Shown here one piece after another: positions 13,637 to 19,341 of a stretch of DNA of 19,341 nt. The notes beneath the pieces were generated by a model. That model was given only the letters and a program-made list of their open reading frames with translations. It searched no databases and had not been told where the DNA came from. The position numbers and the translations under genes are program-made. Origin of the DNA: an uncultured Oscillospiraceae bacterium (GTDB taxonomy: Bacteria; Bacillota; Clostridia; Oscillospirales; Acutalibacteraceae); the NCBI GenBank assembly GCA_900546265.1, contig URCA01000050.1:1-19341 (forward strand), given 5' to 3'. Numbering within the stretch: position 1 is the first letter of the stretch; each line of letters begins with the position of its first letter.

Positions 13637-13717
13637 GTTTTGCAGGATACGCCGACCAAATATGCAAACTTACTGACCGAACGTTAAAATATTATCAATT
13701 TATTCACAATTCATCTA

Positions 13718-13747
13718 TTGCGCTTCTCCATCGGCATAGGCTATAAT
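13718..13747 (+). promoter_or_regulatory. Promoter of pckG
   Basis: TTGCGC (13718-13723), 18-nt spacer, and a perfect TATAAT (13742-13747), preceded by an AT-rich stretch (13680-13715) that could serve as an UP element. The predicted start near 13754 gives a leader of about 50 nt. No terminator is evident after tsaD. Confidence 0.75.
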
Positions 13748-13803
13748 AGGAGGCGTTAACAGAAATTCACCGATATGGATATGGATTGAAAGGGGATTGG
13801 CAC

Positions 13804-15564
13804 ATGACCAACAACAAGACTGTTCTCGATTGGATCGAGAAAATGGTCCAGCTGGTAAAACCGGATAAAGTCGTTTGGATCGACGGCTCCGAGGAGCAGC
13901 TGGAGGCCCTGCGCGCCGAGGCCTGCGCCTCTGGCGAAATGATTAAGCTTAACGAGGAGAAGCTGCCCGGCTGCTACCTGCACCGCACCGCCGTCAACGA
14001 CGTGGCCCGCGTGGAGCACCGCACCTTCATCTGCTGCGACAAGGAAGAGGACGCCGGCCCCACCAACCATTGGATGGCCCCGGACAAGGCGTATGAGATG
14101 CTGTACGACATCGCCCGGGACAGCTACAAGGGCCGTACCATGTACGTGATTCCGTATTCCATGGGCCCCATCGGCTCCCCTCTGGCCAAGGTGGGCATCG
14201 AGCTGACCGACTCCATCTACGTGGTGCTGAACATGGCCATCATGGCGCGCGTGGGCCAGAAGGTCCTGGACGTGCTGGGCGACAGCAACGACTGGGTGCG
14301 CGGCCTGCACTGCAAATGCGATATCGACGAGGAGAAGCGGTACATCTGCCACTTCCCGCAGGATAACACCATCATCTCCGTCAACTCCGGCTACGGCGGG
14401 AATGTGCTGCTGGGCAAAAAATGCTTTGCGCTGCGCATCGCGTCCAACCAGGGCCGCAACGAGGGCTGGATGGCTGAGCACATGCTGATCCTGGGCCTGG
14501 AGAACCCACAGGGCGAGGTCAAGTACATCGCGGCGGCGTTCCCGTCCGCCTGCGGCAAGACCAACCTGGCCATGCTGATTCCGCCCAAGGCGTATCAGGA
14601 GAAGGGTTACAAGGTGTGGTGTGTGGGCGACGATATCGCCTGGATGCGTCAGGGCCCCGATGGCCGCCTGTGGGCCATCAACCCGGAGAACGGCTTCTTC
14701 GGCGTGGCGCCCGGCACCAATGCGAAATCCAACCCCAACGCGCTGGCTTCCACCCGGCAGGGTACCATCTTCACCAACGTGGTGCACAACCTGGACGACA
14801 ACACCGTGTGGTGGGAAGGCCTGGATAAGAACCCGCCCACGAACGCGCTGAACTGGAAGGGCGAGAAGTGGGACTGCACCGACGGTTCCAAGGGAGCGCA
14901 TCCCAACTCCCGGTTCACCGCCCCGGCGGAGAACTGCCCCTGCATCTCTTCGGAATTCAACTCCACTACCGGCGTGCCGATTTCCGCCATCGTGTTCGGC
15001 GGCCGCCGCGCCAAGACCGCTCCCCTGGTGTACCAGTCCCGCGACTGGGATAACGGCGTGTTCGTAGGCTCCATCATGGCCTCCGAGACCACCGCGGCCG
15101 CCACCGGCGCCGTGGGCGTTGTCCGCCGCGATCCCATGGCGATGCTGCCCTTCTGCGGCTACAACATGGCCGATTACTGGGAGCACTGGTTCGAGATGGG
15201 CGAGAAGCTGGGCGACAAAGCGCCGAAAATCTTCAATGTCAACTGGTTCCGCACCGACGACGAAGGCAACTTCATCTGGCCGGGCTTCGGCGACAACCTG
15301 CGCGTGCTGGAGTGGATCATCAAGCGCTGCGAGGGCAAGGCCGACGCGGAGGAAACCCCCATCGGTTTCGTGCCCAAGGCCGAGGACATCAATCTGGAAG
15401 GCCTGGATTTCGACCTGGAGACCCTCAAGGGCATTCTGCAGGTGGATCCCAGCCTGTGGACCAGCGAGCTGGACGGCATCAAGGAGTTCTACGCCCAGTT
15501 CGGCGACAAGCTCCCCGCCAAGCTGCGGGAAGAGCTGGACGGCCTGGCCGCCCGCCTGAAATAA
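13804..15564 (+). CDS. pckG: Phosphoenolpyruvate carboxykinase (GTP)
   Basis: PckG interconverts oxaloacetate and PEP with GTP/GDP. In anaerobes it can run toward oxaloacetate, fixing CO2 for fermentation, as well as in gluconeogenesis; it also touches the PEP pool that feeds the shikimate pathway. The 586-residue protein has the GTP-type kinase-1 motif FPSACGKTNLAML (246-258, with the reactive Cys250), GDDIAWMR for metal/nucleotide binding, ENGFFGVAPGT and the substrate-binding YGGNVLLGKKCFALR. ATG at 13804 follows AAAGGGGATTGGCAC; an in-frame TTG at 13786 is rejected. Codons strongly favour C-ending forms compared with the neighbours, consistent with high expression. Strong promoter and terminator make it monocistronic. 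Confidence 0.97.
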   Translation: MTNNKTVLDWIEKMVQLVKPDKVVWIDGSEEQLEALRAEACASGEMIKLNEEKLPGCYLHRTAVNDVARVEHRTFICCDKEEDAGPTNHWMAPDKAYEMLYDIARDSYKGRTMYVIPYSMGPIGSPLAKVGIELTDSIYVVLNMAIMARVGQKVLDVLGDSNDWVRGLHCKCDIDEEKRYICHFPQDNTIISVNSGYGGNVLLGKKCFALRIASNQGRNEGWMAEHMLILGLENPQGEVKYIAAAFPSACGKTNLAMLIPPKAYQEKGYKVWCVGDDIAWMRQGPDGRLWAINPENGFFGVAPGTNAKSNPNALASTRQGTIFTNVVHNLDDNTVWWEGLDKNPPTNALNWKGEKWDCTDGSKGAHPNSRFTAPAENCPCISSEFNSTTGVPISAIVFGGRRAKTAPLVYQSRDWDNGVFVGSIMASETTAAATGAVGVVRRDPMAMLPFCGYNMADYWEHWFEMGEKLGDKAPKIFNVNWFRTDDEGNFIWPGFGDNLRVLEWIIKRCEGKADAEETPIGFVPKAEDINLEGLDFDLETLKGILQVDPSLWTSELDGIKEFYAQFGDKLPAKLREELDGLAARLK

Positions 15565-15572
15565 GTTCCGAT

Positions 15573-15607
15573 AAAAAGCGTCCGCTGGCAGCAGCGGACG
15601 CTTTTTT
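15573..15607 (+). terminator. Terminator of pckG
   Basis: An 11-bp perfect stem (15577-15587 with 15592-15602, loop GCAG) is extended by AAAA/TTTT pairs and followed by TTTTTT. Confidence 0.93.
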
Positions 15608-15682
15608 CTGGATAAAGGGAGCGCGCAAACCGGAACGAGAGGTTTTCCAAAAATCCTCTGGACGAATGAGGCATTTTTCCCC

Positions 15683-15725
15683 TTGTTATCCGGGACGTAA
15701 CCTGTCATAATAAGCACAGGTTACG
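15683..15725 (+). promoter_or_regulatory. Promoter with overlapping palindromic operator
   Basis: TTGTTA (15683-15688), 17-nt spacer, CATAAT (15706-15711). A perfect inverted repeat, CGTAACCTGT (15696-15705) and ACAGGTTACG (15716-15725), brackets the -10 box with a 10-nt centre. The left arm lies upstream of the predicted start (about 15718), so it cannot be an RNA hairpin of this transcript and is better read as a repressor site for the following glycosidase gene. Confidence 0.7.
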
Positions 15726-15741
15726 ATAAAGGATGGTTGGC

Positions 15742-17613
15742 ATGTATTTTCAATCACGGGACGAGCGGTACCGCTCGCCTTTTGGGGCCGTTCCGGAGGG
15801 GACGGCCATATATCTGCGGGTCAGGCTGCCTCGGGCGTGGCAGTGCTCGGGGTGCCGGCTGGTCACCGCCCTGGACGGGGGTCTCGACCGGCGGGCGGAC
15901 ATGTTCTGGGCCGGCATGGACGGAGACGATCAGGAATGGTGGGACTGCCACTACACGCCCGCCGTGCCCGGCCTGTACTGGTACGGCTTTGAAATGACGC
16001 TGGCCGACGGGGCGGCATATCTCGTCCGGCGGCCCGACGGCAGCGCCGACATGGTGCGGACGCCCGGCGGCGCGCGTTGGCAGCTGACCTGCTATGAAGC
16101 GGGATTTTCCACCCCCGATTGGCTGGCGGGTGGGGTGATGTATCAGATTTTCCCCGATCGGTTCGCCAGGTCAGAGGAGCCGAAGGCCGGCGTGCCGACC
16201 GACAGGGTGCTGCGCGGCGATTGGGGCGGACAGCCGGAATGGCGGCCCGACGCCACAGGCACGATCCGCAACAATGACTATTTCGGCGGGGATTTGAAAG
16301 GCATCGAGCAGCGGCTCGACCGGCTGGCGGAGCTGGGCGTTACCTGCCTGTATCTCAACCCGATTTTTGAGGCGCATTCCAATCATCGGTACGATACCGC
16401 CGACTACACGGCGGTGGATCCCCTGCTGGGCACGGCGGAGGACTTTGAGGCGCTGACCAAAACGGCCGCCCGTCTCGGTATTCGGGTGCTGCTGGACGGT
16501 GTGTTCAGCCACACCGGCGCAGACAGCCGGTATTTCAACAAAGAGCGCCGGTACCCGGAGGAAGGGGCGTTCAATTCCCTGTCCTCCCCCTATGCGAGCT
16601 GGTATCGGTTCAAGAACTGGCCCCATGAGTACGGCGGGTGGTGGGGATTCCCTACGCTGCCCGAGGTGGACGAGATGGCGCCAGCCTTCTTCAGCTACAT
16701 CAACGGGGCGGACGGGATTGTCCGCCGGTGGCTGGCCGAGGGGGCGGCCGGCTGGCGGCTGGATGTGGCCGATGAGCTGCCGGACGAATTTCTCGACGCG
16801 CTGCGCCGGGCGGCCAAGGCCGAGAAGCCCGACGCCCTGGTGCTGGGCGAAGTCTGGGAGGACGCCAGCAACAAGCAGAGCTACGGCCACCGCCGTCGGT
16901 ATCTTCTGGGGCGGCAGCTGGACAGCGTGATGAATTATCCTTTCCGGGACGCGGTGCTGGGCTTTTTGACCGGCTGCCGGGCGACGGATTTTTTCAACAA
17001 AATCCTGGATGTGGTGGAAAACTATCCGCCGCAGGTGCTGCGGCTGCTGATGAACATCATCGGCACCCACGACACCGAACGGGCGCTGACCGTTCTGGCG
17101 GGAGAGCCGGTGAACGGCTGGGGCCGGGAGTGGCAGGCCTCCCGCAGCCTGTCGGCGGAGCAGCGGAAAACGGGACTGCGCCGGATGCGGCTGGCCGCCG
17201 CGCTGCAGTATTGTCTGCCCGGCGTGCCCTGTGTGTATTATGGGGATGAAGCGGGGATGGAGGGGTACAAGGATCCCTTCAATCGGGGCTGTTATCCCTG
17301 GGGCCAGGAGGATACGGGCCTGCTTAACTGGTATCGAAAGCTGGGGCAGCTGCGCAAAATCTGTCCGGCGCTGCGGGAGGGGCGGTTCCATCCCCTTCCA
17401 GCCGGGGATGAGGTGGTCGCTTTCCTGCGGCAGGACGGCGGCAGTTCCCTGCTTTGCGCGGTCAACCGCGCGGGGGCGGAGAGGACGGTGGCGCTGCCCG
17501 AGGAATGGCGGGGCCGGACGGTGAACCTGGGCGGCGGCTGGATCGCGGAGGACACGCTGCATCTGCCGTCGGAGGACTGCGCTATCTGCATACGGGATAC
17601 CGAGCGGGAATGA
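15742..17613 (+). CDS. GH13 alpha-glucan hydrolase (neopullulanase/cyclomaltodextrinase-like)
   Basis: The 623-residue protein has no signal peptide, so it should act on oligosaccharides inside the cell. An N-terminal beta domain (about 1-125) of the kind seen in neopullulanase-type enzymes precedes the barrel, which opens with GVMYQIFPDRF. The four GH13 regions are intact: DGVFSH (252-257), GWRLDVADE with nucleophile Asp341, GEVWED with acid/base Glu370, and NIIGTHDTER with Asp444. Between regions I and II lies FPTLPEVD, the equivalent of the region V motif. A small C-terminal beta domain follows about residue 540. Substrate (maltodextrin, pullulan fragments or cyclodextrin) cannot be decided by eye. 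Start at 15742 is chosen because AAAGGA lies 8 nt upstream; the ATG at 15733 falls in that site. The palindrome at its promoter suggests sugar-responsive repression. Confidence 0.92.
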   Translation: MYFQSRDERYRSPFGAVPEGTAIYLRVRLPRAWQCSGCRLVTALDGGLDRRADMFWAGMDGDDQEWWDCHYTPAVPGLYWYGFEMTLADGAAYLVRRPDGSADMVRTPGGARWQLTCYEAGFSTPDWLAGGVMYQIFPDRFARSEEPKAGVPTDRVLRGDWGGQPEWRPDATGTIRNNDYFGGDLKGIEQRLDRLAELGVTCLYLNPIFEAHSNHRYDTADYTAVDPLLGTAEDFEALTKTAARLGIRVLLDGVFSHTGADSRYFNKERRYPEEGAFNSLSSPYASWYRFKNWPHEYGGWWGFPTLPEVDEMAPAFFSYINGADGIVRRWLAEGAAGWRLDVADELPDEFLDALRRAAKAEKPDALVLGEVWEDASNKQSYGHRRRYLLGRQLDSVMNYPFRDAVLGFLTGCRATDFFNKILDVVENYPPQVLRLLMNIIGTHDTERALTVLAGEPVNGWGREWQASRSLSAEQRKTGLRRMRLAAALQYCLPGVPCVYYGDEAGMEGYKDPFNRGCYPWGQEDTGLLNWYRKLGQLRKICPALREGRFHPLPAGDEVVAFLRQDGGSSLLCAVNRAGAERTVALPEEWRGRTVNLGGGWIAEDTLHLPSEDCAICIRDTERE

Positions 17614-17661
17614 GTGAGATTGGCATTTCCTGACGGCGTCAACCAATTCCTTTATAAGCTA

Positions 17662-17706
17662 AAAACCACTTACGGGGCATGAGGCGTGGCCCGTAAGTGG
17701 TTTTTC
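17662..17706. terminator. Bidirectional terminator between glycosidase and sleB
   Basis: A 16-bp perfect stem (17662-17677 with 17691-17706) begins with AAAAACCAC and ends with GTGGTTTTT, so each strand ends in a T-run. It serves the convergent genes on both sides. Confidence 0.93.
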
Positions 17707-17727
17707 TAAGTTTAGCGGTATGATATT

Positions 17728-18450
17728 TCAGCTGCAGAAAACGTGCTTACCGATAGTGGCGATGACAGGACGGGATCGGATCCATTTGTTGGTGGCTGTT
17801 TTGGGGTTGTAGTAGTAGATGGCGCCGCCGGAGGGATCCCATCCGTTGAGGGCGTCCTGCGCCGCGCGGTAGCTGCTTTCTGCCACCGGCTGATCGAACT
17901 GGCCGTCATACAGGCAGGAGAAGGCGCCCTTTTGATAAATTACGCCCGAAATGGTGTCGGGAAACGAGGGGTGCTGCACCCGGTTGAGCACCACGGCGCC
18001 CACCGCCACCTGGCCGGTGTAGCTCTCACCGCGGGATTCTGCGGAGATTAGGCGGGCCAACAGGTTGTAGTCGCTTTGGGTATAGCCGCCGCCTCCGCCG
18101 CCAGAAGAACCGCCGCTGCCGCCCGAGCTGAAAATACCCATGGCTTTCAGAGTGGCCGGCCCGGCAATGCCGTCCGGCGTCAGACCGTTCTTTTTTTGGA
18201 AGCGGATAACCGCTTCCTTGGTTTGCTTGCCGTAAATACCGTCCACCTTGCCGGGATTATATCCCCAGTTGTTCAGCTTGGTTTGTATTTGGCGCACCTC
18301 TTCGCCGCGGGAGCCTTCCTTGGATAATACGTCCACTGTCTGCCCGGACGACAAAAGGCCGAGGCAGAAAAAAGCCGTGATAAGCAAAGCGGCCAGCCGC
18401 CACAGGGTCGTGCGCATCCCTGTGATGCGGGCCATATGAATCCGATCCAT
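17728..18450 (-). CDS. sleB: SleB-like spore cortex-lytic / cell wall hydrolase
   Basis: SleB-type enzymes are lytic transglycosylases that degrade spore cortex peptidoglycan during germination. The 240-residue protein starts with a basic N-terminus and a hydrophobic export segment (about 19-33). A PG_binding_1 domain follows at about 44-104 (GEEVRQIQTKLNNWGY, VDGIYGKQTKEAVIRFQKKNGL, PDGIAGPATL). A Gly/Ser linker (108-122) leads to the Hydrolase_2 catalytic domain (126-240) with ARLISAESRGE (Glu138 the likely catalytic residue), GQVAVGAVVLNRV and the C-terminal IG-x-HVF. Start at ATG 18450, with AGGA 8 nt upstream; Met6 or Met12 are possible. The usual partner ypeB is not adjacent. A vegetative cell wall role (CwlJ/SleB-like) is the alternative; the candidate sigma-G promoter supports sporulation. 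Confidence 0.9.
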   Translation of the reverse strand: MDRIHMARITGMRTTLWRLAALLITAFFCLGLLSSGQTVDVLSKEGSRGEEVRQIQTKLNNWGYNPGKVDGIYGKQTKEAVIRFQKKNGLTPDGIAGPATLKAMGIFSSGGSGGSSGGGGGGYTQSDYNLLARLISAESRGESYTGQVAVGAVVLNRVQHPSFPDTISGVIYQKGAFSCLYDGQFDQPVAESSYRAAQDALNGWDPSGGAIYYYNPKTATNKWIRSRPVIATIGKHVFCS

Positions 18451-18484
18451 ACTGCATGTCCTCCCCAACTTGGAAATCTACCCA

Positions 18485-18513
18485 TAGTCTGGCAGAATTG
18501 ACGCGCAATATGC
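18485..18513 (-). promoter_or_regulatory. Candidate sigma-G promoter of sleB
   Basis: On the minus strand GCATA (18509-18513), 17-nt spacer, CAGACTA (18485-18491). This fits the forespore sigma-G pattern (GHATR, then CATNHTA) with one mismatch. The predicted start is about 28 nt before the sleB ATG. No sigma-A-type promoter is apparent here, and sleB is sigma-G dependent in Bacillus. Confidence 0.5.
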
Positions 18514-18552
18514 CGCCTGGAAACGCCTGGAGGCAATTTCCAGTAAAAACAG

Positions 18553-18593
18553 TCGAAAAGTGTCGTCTTTTTGGGGAAATCCGCACTTTTCGA
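18553..18593. repeat. 10-bp inverted repeat upstream of the rRNA promoter
   Basis: TCGAAAAGTG (18553-18562) and its exact reverse complement CACTTTTCGA (18584-18593), 21 nt apart, lie between the sleB promoter and the rRNA promoter. Centre-to-centre spacing is 31 bp, about three helical turns. Function unknown; an operator or rRNA upstream regulatory site is possible. Confidence 0.45.
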
Positions 18594-18622
18594 AAAAAGG
18601 CAAAAAAAGATTAAAAAAGTAG

Positions 18623-18651
18623 TTGACAAAGGAGGAGAGGGATGGTATTAT
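18623..18651 (+). promoter_or_regulatory. rRNA operon promoter
   Basis: TTGACA (18623-18628), 17-nt spacer, TATTAT (18646-18651), preceded by an A-rich tract (18593-18618) that resembles an UP element. The predicted start is near 18658, about 315 nt before 16S rRNA. Confidence 0.88.
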
Positions 18652-18657
18652 AGTCAA

Positions 18658-18972
18658 GCGCTCTCGAGCGGGGGAACCCGCGGGAGGCCAAAAACCCAGG
18701 AAAATCAAGGGTTGAGAGGCTCTGATGGGAATGGGCTGGGAATGAAATGCATAAAGCAGGGAAACATTGGCAACAATGAAACCGCGGACATGCAGGAGAG
18801 TTCCAAGGCCGTAGAGTGGGGACCTTGAAAATTAAACAACGTAAACGGAAAGAACCAAAACTACCCGTTAATTAAAGGCACACCGGGCCTAAACCGGTGC
18901 GAGCAGCAGAGAGGCTGCGAATGAGCTAGAAGCTCTAAAGACGATATAGACCGCTTCGGCGGATATATACCA
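18658..18972 (+). other. rRNA operon leader with processing structures
   Basis: The untranslated leader has a boxA-like CTTGAAAATTAAACAAC (18824-18840), of the kind found before Firmicute rRNA genes. Hairpins follow: CACCGG/CCGGTG (about 18882-18900) and GCAGC/GCTGC. A last hairpin pairs ATATA/TATAT and CCGC/GCGG around a UUCG loop (18944-18968). A short reading frame in the first half lacks coding character and is not annotated. Confidence 0.7.

Positions 18973-19341
<369 letters not shown>

Noticed and set aside
13756..15717. 653-aa minus-strand reading frame opposite pckG
   Set aside because: Antisense shadow of a highly biased gene; runs through the pckG promoter and terminator.
16171..17646. 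491-aa minus-strand reading frame opposite the GH13 gene
   Set aside because: Antisense shadow; all four GH13 catalytic regions are intact on the plus strand.
18571..18828. 85-aa reading frame in the rRNA leader
   Set aside because: Begins upstream of the rRNA promoter, has no coding character, and overlaps promoter and leader elements.

Overview
The window is GC-rich chromosomal DNA from an anaerobic, probably spore-forming Firmicute of class Clostridia (Oscillospiraceae-like is my best guess). The reasons are strong AAAGGAG-type ribosome binding sites, a SleB-type spore cortex hydrolase, small Xre regulators, GTP-type PEP carboxykinase, and the 5' third of a 16S rRNA gene with clostridial character. 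Genus cannot be fixed from what is visible.

Layout. (1) Positions 1-1085, minus strand: two small orphan genes, a 78-aa protein and a two-helix membrane protein, with their own promoter and terminators. (2) Positions 1197-8040, minus strand: a six-gene aromatic amino acid operon transcribed aroF-tyrA-aroB-aroA-aroC-pheA from a TTGACA-17-TATCAT promoter. Between promoter and aroF lies a 34-codon leader peptide gene packed with Phe, Tyr and Trp codons. A strong intrinsic terminator and a candidate competing antiterminator follow it. This looks like ribosome-mediated attenuation of the whole operon and is the most interesting feature of the window. (3) Positions 8057-8665: an Xre-family repressor-like gene and a divergent 54-aa cysteine-rich microprotein gene, separated by a nearly symmetric 66-bp inverted-repeat region. 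(4) Positions 8730-10095, minus strand: aroE-aroK, a second shikimate transcription unit. With the main operon it covers every step from PEP + erythrose-4-phosphate to chorismate except 3-dehydroquinate dehydratase, plus the branches to phenylpyruvate and hydroxyphenylpyruvate. (5) Positions 10174-13636, plus strand: acpP, a YgjP-like metallopeptidase, a low-molecular-weight phosphatase with the protein-arginine-phosphatase signature, rimI and tsaD. (6) Positions 13718-17613, plus strand: pckG and a cytoplasmic GH13 alpha-glucan hydrolase whose promoter overlaps a perfect 10-bp inverted repeat. (7) Positions 17728-18513, minus strand: a sleB-like gene with a candidate sigma-G promoter. (8) Positions 18623-19341, plus strand: an rRNA promoter, a structured leader and the start of 16S rRNA, cut by the window edge.

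The aromatic genes form one coordinated pathway. AroF makes DAHP, AroB cyclises it, AroE and AroK reduce and phosphorylate, AroA and AroC complete chorismate, and PheA and TyrA draw it off. All Phe, Tyr and Trp codons are represented in the leader, so charged-tRNA levels for the end products could set readthrough into the operon. The remaining genes are housekeeping (fatty acid carrier, tRNA t6A modification, gluconeogenesis, glucan use, germination, ribosome synthesis). No transposase, integrase, CRISPR array or tRNA gene was recognised.
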